From: Eutreptiella sp. 'Long Island Sound 2002'
Lineage: Eukaryota > Euglenozoa > Euglenophyceae > Eutreptiales > Eutreptiaceae
Direction of reading: 5' to 3'
DNA length: 64,000 nucleotides
Assembly (NCBI GenBank): GCA_964036045.1
Contig: OZ038381.1
Coordinates: 143,415,596-143,479,595 of the forward strand
Of the stretch, positions 19,991 through 30,667 are shown piece by piece. The notes under the pieces are model-generated. The model was not told the DNA's origin and searched no databases. It saw nothing but the letters and a program-made list of their open reading frames with translations. Position 1 is the first letter of the stretch. Each line of letters starts with the position of its first letter. A program made the translations under genes and the position numbers.

Positions 19991-22900
19991 TTGGAGGTCT
20001 CTCCTCCGAAAATCAGTGGAATCCCAGAGAAAGCGAAGGCACATCCGGTGCCGAAGAAGGCTCCAGAAGAGCCAAAACCACTGAGTTTCGCCACTCCCAA
20101 CCCCTGGAGCGCCCTGCCAAGGGAAGTACAAGTGGGTACGGGACATGGCAAGAAGGAAGGAGCGACCACGGAGAGCCCCGTGGACGGGCAGGACCAACCC
20201 AAGATCTACACCATCCGTGACCATACCCTTGAAGTCCTGATGCACCCGGACGTGCTAGAGTTGCATGCCGTGAGAGTCGTCCATACACCTCATGGCGACG
20301 AGCGGCAGTTGCACTTGAAAGTGCGAGTACGGTGCGGACGAGAGGAGAAGGTGGTGGATGTGTTGGTGGATACGGGTGCCCAGGTGAGCCTGGTCCGGAG
20401 AGGGTTGTTCAAGGAGGAACTCCTGCAGCCCAGCCGTAGACCGGTACGCCTGAAGGTCGCCAACGGAGAGATCATGGGTGGGGGCACCCATGAGGCCAGT
20501 ATCAGTATGGAATTCTGGGAGCATGGGCGCTTGAACCGCCCTGATCAGGCGAAGAGAAGCACTCTATCCGGGAACTTCTATGTGGCCGACATTACCGATT
20601 GGGATATGATCATGGGGTATGACTTCATGGTGGCAAATGCCATTGGAGCCCTTCCCCATCGTGCAACGCTGGTCCGGGAGGATGATGAATGCCTAACATG
20701 GCTGTCCACGGACTATGCATGCGGATCATCCCAATGGAATGCTGAGGAAGAGGATCGGATCGTCCAAGCGGTGCAAGCTGTGAGTGCCAAGTCCAGAGGA
20801 GACCGTGGAGTTCAGCTCACGGAATATGGAATGGCGCCGCAAGTGTACGCCAGAATGATTAAGACGCTGGGAGCCGAAGCGCCCGAGACGGACGTCTTCG
20901 CGTCCCGGGATGCCCCACTTCTGCGGAAGTGTAGGAGGCATTGGCATCGAGGAGACTCAGCCTGGCATAGGCATTGGGGTTTGAAGGAGTGGGGGCCCAT
21001 GTACTGGCATGGCTCCCTGGACAATACCAGACGTACGGTGGAGAAGATCGTCGCGGATAGGGCGAAGGAGATCCTGGTCATAACCGGCATAGGATCCACC
21101 CCATGTCCGCTGGAGGGTCTCAAGTCGACGCTGGACTCCATCACCCTGAACGAGATGTCATTCGGGCCAGAGGAGGAGTTGTTCATCGACGCCAAGGGTG
21201 TATCAATGCCCTCCCCGGGTCAAGCGTGGGGTACCAAGGCTTTCCTGGTGGATGGGGCGCAAGCCCAGCCCACGGGTAATGAAGCATTCATCCGTAGGGT
21301 GGAGGCGGTGCCCATGAAGGTCATGTTTGAGCCCAAGGAGGGGACGGATCAGCCAATTGATGGCATTGACGTCCTGTCCCACGCCGAGATCGACGACGTC
21401 GTCAACTACATGCGGATGGGAATGCACGACCGTGTGGCAGCCAAGAAGAGGCGGGCCATGGTCACATCTCCGCCTTGGTGGGATGACAAGATGTTGGTCA
21501 CCGGCAAGTACGAGAAGGATGAATTCGTGGCGAGGGTCATGGATCACATCGCGGACCAATACGATGGTCCGGTTGGGTCGGACCCACCAACGTGGGGTTT
21601 TCCAAGAGTGGGAACCGGTAGCGACGAGCACCAGCCCGAGGCCGCAAATTTTCGAAGATTATCGGTGGGAGTCGAGACCCACGACGATGAAGACGGCATA
21701 TCGGACGAGGAGAAGTCGGACTCGGACCCAGAAGAGGCCTATACCGCAGTGCGGTCGGTTGTATCAATACCGAAGCAAGCGGCTGAAGAGGCTCAGGAGA
21801 ACCCGAAGGTCGCCGAGCTGAAGGAGAGGCTGATCAATGCCTATCCGCGGCTATTCAGTGGCGTCGCCAACAAGAACCCTCCAGATCGTGGGAGGTTTGG
21901 TACAGCGAAGATCAAGCTGAAGCCGAACCCGAAGATCTATCGTCATCGGGAGTACCAACTCCAGGGCGATCGGGCCGAGACCATGAAGAAGCTGTTGGCC
22001 GAGTTCATTGAGCGGGGATGGATCGAACCCTCCGACAGTGAGTGGGCCAGCCCAGCCTTCATCGTGCCCAAGAAGGAGAAGGGCGAGTGGAGGTTGGTGG
22101 TTGATTACAGAGGTTTGAACGAGCAGACCGAGCACGACTCGTACTCGCTTCCCCTGATCGACTCCATCCTCCATAAACAACAGAAAAAGCGGATTTTCAC
22201 GGTGTTAGACCTGAAACACGGCTATCACCAGATGCCGCTACACCCGGACTCCAGGCCCTGCACAGCGATGTCGACGCCGCTGGGGCCCATGCAGTGGAAA
22301 GTGGTGCCTATGGGTGCCAAGAATGGCAACGCCGCTTCCGAGCGCATGATGGAGGACCTACTCGGTCCTGTCCGGGACTGTGCCGATCCCTTCGTGGATG
22401 ACATCATCATCGGGTCCGGCACGGAGAACATGACTGAGGACGAGCTCATCGATGCGCATGAGAAGGATCTGCGCCGAGTGCTCAGTGAGCTGGACAAGCA
22501 CAACATGGTTTGCAAGCCCACCAAAGCCTCACTCTTCGTGAAGGAAGTGGAGTTCGCAGGTCACGTGGTTGGTCACGGGCAACGCCGTCCCATGCCTGGG
22601 AAGCTGGCGTCCCTGCACCACTGGGAAAAGCCCCAGACCATCAGCGAACTCCGATCCTTCATGGGGTTCTGCAACTACTATTCGGGCTATGTCCGGATGT
22701 ATGCAGAACTCTCGGGGCCGTTGCACAAGATGCTGCAGGTGGGGAAATTCGATGGCCGGAAGGGGAGCAAGAAGAAGCTTGCCTGGACCCCTGAGGCCGA
22801 AGATGCGTTCAGCCGCCTGAAGGAGCGACTCCTGGGGCAGCTGGGGCTATTCCTGGTGGACCCGGACAAGGGATTCGTGCTACGGACGGACGCCTCGGAC

Positions 22901-24058
22901 TATGCGGTAGGGGCAGTCCTCGAGCAGATCCGGGACGACGGGTCACATGTACCCGTGGCGTTCTGGAGTCGGATCCTGGCCGAGGGCCAACGCCGCACCT
23001 GGACCGCGAGGGAGAAGGAGACGTACGCCATTGTTTGTGCGCTCAGGAAGTGGTCTGGCCACATCGGATTGCAACCGGTGGTGGTTTGCACGGACCATCA
23101 GTCCTTGCAGAGCTGGCACAAGGAGCACGTTGACACCCCCTCGGGACCGGCGGCAAGGAGGGCCCGATGGCATGAGACGTTCGCCAAGCTCGACCTCAGC
23201 GTCGTATACGTCCCGGGGAAGGACAACACTGTGGCGGATTGCCTCAGTCGATGGGCCTACCCCGCGGGCAAGGCTTGGATGGACATATCCAGTCATGGGG
23301 ACGCCGAGGAAACCGAGGAGGCCAAGCGCATCATCGAGATGGAGAAGGCCATGGAGCAAGAGGGGGTCAAGTGCTTTGTGGTGATGGCAAACCGTACGGA
23401 CCTGGCCAAGTTCCGGGGTGCCCGCGTCCAAGCTATTCGAGAGGAAACCCTCGAGCAATGGATGGCCGCCCCTGTAGAGTTAGTCAGGTCGGTGCTCACA
23501 GAGGACTGGTCGGATGACTACGCGGCATCCGAGCACTGGAGCAAGTACTGGAATGCCGTGAGCGCCCCGTCGGACCCCGAGTGGCCTGAGGGCTTGACCG
23601 AGGATGGGGACAAACTGTTCCTCAAGAACAAGCTACTGGTTCCTGAGAACCGAGTGGAGGAGCTCATTGATCACTGGCACAACGCCCAGCTCATGCATCC
23701 TGGTCGGGACAAGATGCAGCAGGACCTGGAGTGGCGCTTCAAGTTCCCACCGGGGTACTACGCCATCCTGGACAGGTACTGCAGCGACTGCGCCGTGTGT
23801 CGGGCCACGAAGAGTCCCAACCACTCCACAGCGGGCAACCCGGTGTACACGGCTATACTGGAGGCCCCTATGCGATCCGTGGCCATGGATGTATTCGCCA
23901 TGCCTGAGGTCACCGTGGAAGGAGAGACCTACGACTGTGTCATCCTGGCGGTGGACAGGCACAGTGGGTATATCGTGGCGGTCCCTGGCAAGAAGTCCAA
24001 GAAGAAGGACAAGAAGGACAAGCATGGAGTTTTAGGTCCGGTTTGGACCTTAAAGTGA
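19991..24058 (+). CDS. pol: Pol polyprotein up to mid-integrase, element B
   Basis: 1,355 residues from the GTG-like start given here; the frame is open from 19,967. Protease DTGAQVSLV is near residue 123. The extra Dam-like module is at 20,881-21,095. Reverse transcriptase has VDYRGLN, DLKHGYHQMP and FVDD (near residue 801). RNase H has TDASDYAVGAVLEQ and TDHQSLQSW. The integrase zinc region is followed by the first catalytic Asp (MDVFAMPE, near 1300). The frame then stops at TGA 24,056-24,058, which lies inside a small insertion that splits the catalytic core before the second Asp. The product would lack a working integrase. Confidence 0.9.
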   Translation: MEVSPPKISGIPEKAKAHPVPKKAPEEPKPLSFATPNPWSALPREVQVGTGHGKKEGATTESPVDGQDQPKIYTIRDHTLEVLMHPDVLELHAVRVVHTPHGDERQLHLKVRVRCGREEKVVDVLVDTGAQVSLVRRGLFKEELLQPSRRPVRLKVANGEIMGGGTHEASISMEFWEHGRLNRPDQAKRSTLSGNFYVADITDWDMIMGYDFMVANAIGALPHRATLVREDDECLTWLSTDYACGSSQWNAEEEDRIVQAVQAVSAKSRGDRGVQLTEYGMAPQVYARMIKTLGAEAPETDVFASRDAPLLRKCRRHWHRGDSAWHRHWGLKEWGPMYWHGSLDNTRRTVEKIVADRAKEILVITGIGSTPCPLEGLKSTLDSITLNEMSFGPEEELFIDAKGVSMPSPGQAWGTKAFLVDGAQAQPTGNEAFIRRVEAVPMKVMFEPKEGTDQPIDGIDVLSHAEIDDVVNYMRMGMHDRVAAKKRRAMVTSPPWWDDKMLVTGKYEKDEFVARVMDHIADQYDGPVGSDPPTWGFPRVGTGSDEHQPEAANFRRLSVGVETHDDEDGISDEEKSDSDPEEAYTAVRSVVSIPKQAAEEAQENPKVAELKERLINAYPRLFSGVANKNPPDRGRFGTAKIKLKPNPKIYRHREYQLQGDRAETMKKLLAEFIERGWIEPSDSEWASPAFIVPKKEKGEWRLVVDYRGLNEQTEHDSYSLPLIDSILHKQQKKRIFTVLDLKHGYHQMPLHPDSRPCTAMSTPLGPMQWKVVPMGAKNGNAASERMMEDLLGPVRDCADPFVDDIIIGSGTENMTEDELIDAHEKDLRRVLSELDKHNMVCKPTKASLFVKEVEFAGHVVGHGQRRPMPGKLASLHHWEKPQTISELRSFMGFCNYYSGYVRMYAELSGPLHKMLQVGKFDGRKGSKKKLAWTPEAEDAFSRLKERLLGQLGLFLVDPDKGFVLRTDASDYAVGAVLEQIRDDGSHVPVAFWSRILAEGQRRTWTAREKETYAIVCALRKWSGHIGLQPVVVCTDHQSLQSWHKEHVDTPSGPAARRARWHETFAKLDLSVVYVPGKDNTVADCLSRWAYPAGKAWMDISSHGDAEETEEAKRIIEMEKAMEQEGVKCFVVMANRTDLAKFRGARVQAIREETLEQWMAAPVELVRSVLTEDWSDDYAASEHWSKYWNAVSAPSDPEWPEGLTEDGDKLFLKNKLLVPENRVEELIDHWHNAQLMHPGRDKMQQDLEWRFKFPPGYYAILDRYCSDCAVCRATKSPNHSTAGNPVYTAILEAPMRSVAMDVFAMPEVTVEGETYDCVILAVDRHSGYIVAVPGKKSKKKDKKDKHGVLGPVWTLK

Positions 24059-24090
24059 ACAATTATTGAAAAAAAGGACAAGCATGGAGT
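24014..24090 (+). mobile_element. 43-bp insertion with 17-bp direct repeats in integrase
   Basis: AAGGACAAGCATGGAGT occurs at 24,014-24,030 and again at 24,074-24,090. Between them are 43 bp that have no place in the integrase frame, containing a 10-bp imperfect palindrome (TTTTAGGTCC / GGACCTTAAA) and ending in GAAAAA. Long target duplication plus an A-rich 3' end suggests a very short LINE-mobilised insertion. The total shift of 60 bp keeps the frame but brings in a TGA. Confidence 0.6.
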
Positions 24091-24817
24091 GGGGCTGCAG
24101 GCCAAGACCGTCGCTAATGCCATGATCAGGCATTGGCTGACGATTTTTGATGTCCCGGCTGTCATCTGCAGCGATCGGGGCAGTCAATTCGTGGGGACGT
24201 GGTTCAAGACGATGTGCAAGCACATGGGAATTCGGCACGCCAAGACCGTGGCATACCACAGCCGGTCGAATGGCCGGGCTGAGGTGGCCGGGCGGCAGAT
24301 GTTCGAGAAGTTCTGCCAGCTGCACATCGACGAACCGGGCCGGAATTGGTACAATTCGCTGTGGAGGGTGCTCCAAGCGTATCACGACCTTCCGGGACCC
24401 ACTGGACTGTCGCCCCATCGTGTCCTGTTCCTACGGGATCGAGTGTCACGCACTCTCCCGTGGTTGAACCATGGCAAAGTGGCCCGGGATGCGAACGCTA
24501 TGATGGCTGAGGCGGACGACACGGCGGCCAAGGTGTGCAAGGCACTTCAGGACGAGCATGACAAGAGGGCCAAGTACTTCAAGCAGGGAAACGTCCAGAA
24601 GTATGCTCTCCAAGACACCGTGTGGGTGGAGCGGCACCACAAGGATGTCCTGTCCAGGCATCGGCAGGTGTCCTGGTATGTGCCGGGGGTAATCGTGCGG
24701 AAGGTCGGGCAGGATGTGTATGCGGTTCTTGTGGGGGATAACAAGATCCTGGACCGCGACCATACCCAGCTTCGTCCCCGAGCACCAGACCCCAGCGCAC
24801 GTCCCGTCACCTTCTAG
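24089..24817 (+). CDS. pol: Integrase C-terminal half, element B (separated)
   Basis: Same frame as pol, resuming after the insertion. It carries the second Asp (SDRGSQF), the Glu block (NGRAEVAG), and the GPY/F-like region ending VWVERHHKDV and GDNKILDRDHTQLR. The matching region of element A is uninterrupted. The frame ends at TAG 24,815-24,817, after VTF. Element A has a Tyr/Asp-rich linker here, so the TAG is probably a TAC/TAT-to-TAG mutation. Confidence 0.8.
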   Translation: MGLQAKTVANAMIRHWLTIFDVPAVICSDRGSQFVGTWFKTMCKHMGIRHAKTVAYHSRSNGRAEVAGRQMFEKFCQLHIDEPGRNWYNSLWRVLQAYHDLPGPTGLSPHRVLFLRDRVSRTLPWLNHGKVARDANAMMAEADDTAAKVCKALQDEHDKRAKYFKQGNVQKYALQDTVWVERHHKDVLSRHRQVSWYVPGVIVRKVGQDVYAVLVGDNKILDRDHTQLRPRAPDPSARPVTF

Positions 24818-24832
24818 TTCACGGCCGGCGAT

Positions 24833-25093
24833 GTGGACTCGGACGACGAGGGTGAGGACGACAACTTCACCGCCGAGAAGATCCTGGCGGACAAGCCGGA
24901 CCCGGGGACGCCTGGGGGGAGGCTTTATAAAGTCCGTTGGAAGGGATTCGCCGCATCCAGGGACTCGTGGGAGCCTCCGAGCAGTTCTGTGCCGAGGTAC
25001 ACCACGGTCTGGATGGACTACCTGAAGAAAAAGAATATTTCTTTGGATGTCAAGGACGTGTTGGTCCATTTGGTGGCTGCAGTAGCACCGTAA
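24833..25093 (+). CDS. pol: Chromodomain segment of Pol, element B (separated)
   Basis: Still in the pol frame, after the TAG. An acidic linker (DSDDEGEDDN) precedes a chromodomain with FTAEKIL, YKVRWKGF, DSWEP, followed by a C-terminal helix-like tail ending at TAA. It is the counterpart of the chromodomain at the end of element A's Pol. Without readthrough of the TAG it would not be made as part of integrase. Confidence 0.8.
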   Translation: MDSDDEGEDDNFTAEKILADKPDPGTPGGRLYKVRWKGFAASRDSWEPPSSSVPRYTTVWMDYLKKKNISLDVKDVLVHLVAAVAP

Positions 25094-25474
25094 TGGATCC
25101 CCCTTGGCATTTTGTTTGTTTTTGTGCTTGTGAGATGGGTGAGGGTGTTCATCCGGGGATTTTTCGGCCTTGATTGGCCATATACCCCCTTCACTCGATC
25201 TCCACATATATATTTTATTGTGGTATACTTATTTAGGTCGACCGACGACGTTTTTCTATCTTTGATCCCCTTTGCGCATGTTGTAGATCAAGAGGAGACC
25301 GGATATGGCGTAGGGCACCGGTTATCAGTGTCCTCACCCCTCCCTTGGAGCATGGGAGACGCCTACGACGTGTGTGGGGCCTCCATGTGTCCTTGGGACA
25401 TGGGGGGGGGGGTTGGAGCCCATTGGGGTCCTCCCGTCCTCTCTTCAATGACTTCCGAGCGGTAACAACGCTCT
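25094..25474 (+). other. 3' untranslated region of element B
   Basis: Short non-coding stretch between the chromodomain stop and the polypurine tract, with a T-rich first part and a G8-9 run near 25,400. No motif recognised. Confidence 0.6.
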
Positions 25475-25485
25475 GAGAAGGGGGG
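25475..25485 (+). promoter_or_regulatory. Polypurine tract of element B
   Basis: GAGAAGGGGGG directly precedes TGAAGCCGG of the right LTR and matches the tract of element A. Confidence 0.75.
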
Positions 25486-27834
25486 TGAAGCCGGTTCGGA
25501 CCCCCGTGGCCATCTTTGGGTCACTTGGGGTGTGTATCTATGTGCCGGCAAGCCGCCATTGGCTGATATCATACTCTCTCATCCACCTGATCTAACCCGA
25601 TGTGATAGTGTGATAGGTTTGGCCATTCCGGCTATGAGCGGCCATATTCAGTACCGAGGCGCCGCCAGCGGAGATTTATATATCGGAATATCAGGAATCA
25701 ACAGGGTTTTATTATCATAATGTTTCCGTAATTTTTCAGCCTTTCGTTCTGATGGTCAATGTATCGGCGACTGTCAGTTGGCTCGCGATTTTGCGTTAAC
25801 CGATTGGTTAACTGTTATTTCCAGATATTTTGGCGGAAACCCCGATGAAGGGTCAGATTTCATCAGTAAAGGGTTCGTTGCTTCCGCAATTTTCTAAATA
25901 TGCACTCGAAATTTTAATCTTAATTTTTCGCGATGTCGAAATCGGATTTTCGTCTTCGACATCGCCGCACTTGATTTGGTCTTCTTCGAGTGGTCATACT
26001 CTTTTCCCTATGCCCGAATCAGGTTTCCCTTATACTTGCCACCCATTTGACTTGGAGATATAAGGGAAACAAAAGTGAATCGTGGGACCGCTTTGAAGGG
26101 CCATATCTACGCGCGAGTGTGAGGAAAGAGAATATAGAAGGTTGGGTTGCAAGCGCCTTAGTCTCAACTTAATTTAGGAAGCATCAAACGCCTTTGGTGT
26201 GTACACATGCCCGGTATAGCAAGGGATAATGGTCAAGAGGGTATAAAGTGATATATAACTCTTGGACCGTGCAACCGAATATTTTATTGCGACTTTCGAG
26301 TGTACCGCATGAGTGTTGGGGTTGCATAGCAACCTTCCTTGGGTTCCTACGTATTTTTAACGTGAAGTTATGCCAATGGAGGGACATGGCATATCATGGT
26401 GGGAGCCACTTTTGAGGGTATGTGTTATATGCATGGTATGTGCTTCGATATGCTCACGCCCATGTTATATATCTTCGTGTGGCCGAAGAGATGGGGAGCC
26501 ACACGTGACAAGGGCTTTGCCCATGTCCCAATTGTGGGATTCAAAGCGCTAGACTAAGTCTACCGCATATGTATTGCTCATGGTATGTTTGGCAAAGAGA
26601 TCCATGAGTGCACTCCCATTCTCATGGGGCATGTAGATACGGGTGGCGAAGGTATCTCCATGCGCCTGATTGGGGATCCAAGTGGGGGAATTGTTCGTAA
26701 ATGGTTCCAATCATTTGTGTATTGAACCATAAGCGGATATCATGGGTGAGCATAGAGATATACTATCATGACAACTTTGTATTTGGACATATTTTCATGT
26801 TTTTGACCTCATTTTATGCTCATTTTTGTGTTTTACGTGCTCAACTGGTCGGCTAACAGTAAAGTGCCTAGAGATCCGTGAACTATGGTATGTTGCTTAT
26901 TTGTTGGCATATGCTTTGATGTTGCACCTCACCATATGCCGGATCACGTGGTCACTTTGGCTTGGCACACAAGGCCTCACAAAATTAGGTCTCAAACTCA
27001 TGAGCTGACTTGTGAAGCATGCCATGTACATAACCGGAGAGGTTTCGGAGTCAATGATGGGATACTCTCGGGCATGGACCTTTGGTCTATATCACCCTTG
27101 TATACTACTTTCCGGTTTGACACATGCATGGAGCATTTGAATTTTTGCCGTATGCATTTTTGAGTATATAATTGAATTTTGGGCATTATGGTGTGATTTG
27201 CCTGATTTTGCCATGTTGTGAGGTCATCTTCATGGGGCAGTTCTCCAAGCCCATTTGACTCCAAGTCCAACCAAGGTTATGTCAGGGTAGGGCATGGTCC
27301 TGAGTGCCACTCTAGGCCATGACACGCCACCTCCCCTATTGGACTAGGATTTAGAGGCTTGGGAGTGAACACATTTTTGGGGTTTGTGTATTGACTTGTG
27401 ACACATGGCATTCAGCCATCTCATTTGACCTGGTGCAGGGCAATATGTTGGTGAGTCAAGGGAAGGTCTTGAGTCCAGGGAATGAGGGGTTTATGGCTGT
27501 GAATGTGTATGTTAACCTCTTTCCCCAAATTTGCTTTATTTGTGTTCATATGCCAATTTCAGGGCTTTCCTCTTTGGTGCAATTCTTGTACATGCCCGCC
27601 ACCGTGGGACGACCGGTGTGCTGAACGGAAGCCTGCAGTGTGGATTGGATTATTGCTGGATTTGTGGGATCTGGTTGCTGTTCAGGGTTGAAGGAGGATT
27701 GTATTTTATTTTCTTTTTTTTTGGATTTGGAACCCTGGATTTTGATAAATGCAATCGTTGATCAGGAGCAAATCGGCAGGGGTTACAGGCGGAAGGGGCA
27801 CAGCAGGGGCCGGTCCTGGTAGGGACCTTCTTTA
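25486..27834 (+). repeat. 3' LTR of element B
   Basis: 2,349 bp, same length as the 5' LTR, starting TGAAGCCGG and ending CTTCTTTA, then GTACT of the target duplication. The differences from the 5' LTR that I could see are single-base substitutions, for example TAAGCGATTGG versus TAACCGATTGG and TTATATGTTGG versus TTATTTGTTGG. No gene inside. Confidence 0.92.
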
Positions 27835-27910
27835 GTACTCATGTCTGCAACTAGCAGCCCCTTTAGCTGTACCCCAATAGGGAGGTGGATCCATTAAGCC
27901 ACCCATAGGA

Positions 27911-28201
27911 ATGGAGGCCAAAGGAGGTTCCAGACATTCCATGCGATTGCCATTAGACATCTCTAGGCCAACTCGCCGCCGTCCCCGGCACCTCAGTTCA
28001 TCTCCCCCCCCCCGGCACCTCAGTTGCCATCCCCGGCATCAGGGGCACCTCTTCGGGCCCTTGCAGCACTTTCCACCAACCCCAAGACCTTCGATCGCGA
28101 GAAGTTGGCCAAGGCTCGTGCATGCCGCAAAGCTCTTCGTGAGGTTCAAGCCCAAGCCCAAGCCCGAGACCCTCTCCCCTGCGACGCCTAACAAAGGCTG
28201 A
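27911..28201 (+). other. Weak open frame upstream of an A20 tract
   Basis: A 96-codon Pro/Arg/His-rich open frame ends about 100 bp before a run of 20 A. In another frame the same DNA reads EKLAKARACRKALREVQAQ, which looks helical. The layout could be a retroposed mRNA end, but no domain is recognised and there are frame breaks. Confidence 0.2.
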
Positions 28202-28669
28202 GCCTTGAGGACCACGACCCTTAACCGCAAAGCAGAGGGTTCGGAAGCTCCTCAGGGCGCGCAAGAACCCTAAACGTAAGGAACGCTAACCCAGCTCTAA
28301 CCAAAAAAAAAAAAAAAAAAAAGAGGTTGGACCTCACATTGCTCTATGTTCTGAAAATACCAGGGCCAACCTGGCCGTAGCCGTGTGCGGGTTTGTCCTG
28401 AAAGTGGCACGTGTAGCCATGAGTGAGGGCTGCTGTGAGTGTCAAAGTATCTCTACATCAAAGACATTTGACTAACTTCCTTGCATCATTAGTGCGGTAC
28501 ACCCGTGTTGCACACAACATTTGATATTGACCACGTCAACCTAAAGCACAAATGCAAAGTTGGGAACCCAAACGTTAAAGCGAGCATGTAAAAGCGATCA
28601 TGTACCATTTAAATTTTAGTAAAGTGTATGTGGTACCTGTATCCGTAAAAGTGATTGTATTTGCAACCA

Positions 28670-29235
28670 CTATTGCAAAATGTAGCCATGGGTGAGTGTA
28701 GCCATGAAGGTAAAATGTGGCACCGAGCGTGGCCATGAGTGTAAAATGTAGCCATGAGTGTAGCCGTTGGTGTGAAATGTAGCCCTACGTGTAGCCCTAT
28801 CTGTAAATGCTATCCTGTAAAAGGTATCATGTAAAGGGTATGCTGTAAAAGTAATTGTTAAAGTAACTGTACCTACCACCATGAGTGCAAAATGTACCCA
28901 TGGGTGAGTGTAGCCATGAATGTAATATGTAGCACTCAGTGTAGCCATGAGCGTAAAATGTAACCATGACCTAAGGCATAAGTGGGCGTAGGCATGAGTG
29001 TAAGATGTAGCCATGACTGTAGCCATGAGTGCAAAATGTAGCCGTACGTGTAACCAGGTGTAAAATGGAGCCATGAGCGTAAAATGTAGCCATGGGTGTA
29101 GCCATGAGTTTTGAATGTAACCTTGAGAGTAGCGGTGCGCATAAAATGTAGGCCGGAGTGTGGCCATGAGAGCAAAAGGTAGCCATGAGTATAGCCGTGA
29201 GTGTAAAATGTTGCCATCAGTGTACAATTAGTGTA
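28670..29235 (+). repeat. Short-unit minisatellite (GTAGCCATGAGTGTAAAAT family)
   Basis: Variants of TGTAGCCATGAGTGTAAAA recur many times, with unit lengths of roughly 18-35 bp and substantial divergence. Open frames on the minus strand here are products of the repeat, not genes. Confidence 0.75.
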
Positions 29236-30667
29236 GAATTTAAATTCAAACCTAAATGGAGCCATAAACTTAAATGTTGAAGCCAACAACATCTATCAGA
29301 AAAAATTGGATGCTAGCACCAATATTTCTACCCGCGCATTTGTGCGGGCTAAAGGCTAGTACGGCTTAGGACTACGCGTAGGACTAAAGGATCCGCCCAC
29401 ATTGCGCACGCGCATCCACCGTCAAATTTTGACAGAACTGAAAACCTTTTGTGTTTTATCACAGTACATTTCTTACAGGCAGGACAGATGCATCGCGTGC
29501 CAGTTTAAGCGATATGCATTTCCTGGCGCTCTGTAGCTCTTCATTTGGCAAAACTATGTCTGACAAAGCCACTGCCACTGCCGCTTGGGACTTGAAGGAC
29601 CCCGAGGCCGCAAACCAGGCTCCGGGTCCCCATCCAATCAGCGCACCCATCCAAGTACCCCCATCGACGCCCCACGACCCTCATATGCTGCCTCCCAAAG
29701 GATTTAAGAAGCCATGGAAGGGAAAAGTTGGGAAGGGAGGCATGGAAATCGAGTTGCCGGAGGAGGCGTACGAGAAGGGTGCGGAGACTCCCACGGAATA
29801 TTGGTGGGCCCACCCGGATGGTATGTGGTTGCAAACATTTTGATTTGGTTGTGCGTTTCACGCCATTTTCATGCAAAATGCGTGCTTTCCCTATCCTACC
29901 TCCATCCTACCTATTCTTTGTTTTGCAGAAGAGGATGAGGTCGCCTTTGTTGGGCCCCAACCGTGGCATATGAGTTGGTATGACGCCCTTAGCGAACAAC
30001 AACACCACCAACTTCAACACCAAGCGCAACGAAAAGAACAAGGGGAAGAAGCGCAAGAAGCAAGACCCATGGAAGAAGCCGAAGACGCATGGAATTGGTC
30101 ATGGCGCGAAGAACCTCATCAGGACGACCCACACGCGCAATGGCAAAAGGAGATTGAGATTGGCTTACATTGCTCGCACCCCAAATCCAAGTCCAAGTCC
30201 AACTCCACCGGGCACGCCAAAGGACTCCCCGCAACCAAGAACCGAGGCGGAACGTGGTATGCACCGCTACGCACCGTTGCACCATGGCACGTGTTACATG
30301 GTTCCGTTCGTTCACCGTCAACCCTTGTTTTAAACAACAATGGAGCAGACGAAGAAGGACTGGAAAAGAGACGCCGTTCGCCGGAGCCATGCGCCGAGGG
30401 TGCACCCAAGACGCCAGGCGAGCGAGGTATCCCCATGCTGGTGTCACTTGTTTGCCTGTCCTTTTTGTGTTAATTGTGCATTTTTTCTTGTTGGCCCCTT
30501 TTTTCACCCGCACATTGTACATTTGTTGGTTTGTTTGTTTAGGGAGAAAGCGTGCGGAGGAGCTCATTCGGAAGATGAAGGAGCGCCGGGAAGCCAAGGA
30601 ACGTGAGGAAGAAGCAAAACCTAAGGAGTCAGGTATGTGCCTTTCCCATCCTCTTTGCCGTGCCGTG

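Larger units (their letters stand above)
14599..27834 (+). mobile_element. Ty3/gypsy LTR retrotransposon B, complete but decayed
   Basis: About 13.2 kb between two LTRs of identical length (2,349 bp), flanked by GTAC(T) on both sides as target duplication. The left flank GTACT is at 14,595-14,599 and the right flank at 27,835-27,839. Internal order: primer-binding site, gag, protease, extra module, reverse transcriptase, RNase H, integrase, chromodomain, polypurine tract. All coding blocks lie in one frame but are cut by stops at 18,344, 19,214, 19,964, 24,056 and 24,815. By eye I count roughly 30 base differences between the LTRs, about 1.3%. The element lies inside Helitron copy 3. Confidence 0.93.
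27839..29359 (+). mobile_element. Helitron copy 3, 3' part with foreign filler
   Basis: The first ~20 bases continue the Helitron sequence interrupted by element B. The end has a hairpin CCCGCGC-ATTT-GTGCGGG (one G-T type mismatch) at 29,331-29,348 and CTAG at 29,356-29,359 followed by T. The filler has an A20 run at 28,303-28,322 and a minisatellite, and does not match copy 2, so it may be captured or later-inserted sequence. That both parts belong to one Helitron is inferred. Confidence 0.5.

Noticed and set aside
24023-24060. Rho-independent-type terminator from the AGGTCC...GGACCT palindrome
   Set aside because: Such terminators are bacterial; here the palindrome lies within a small insertion in a eukaryotic retrotransposon.
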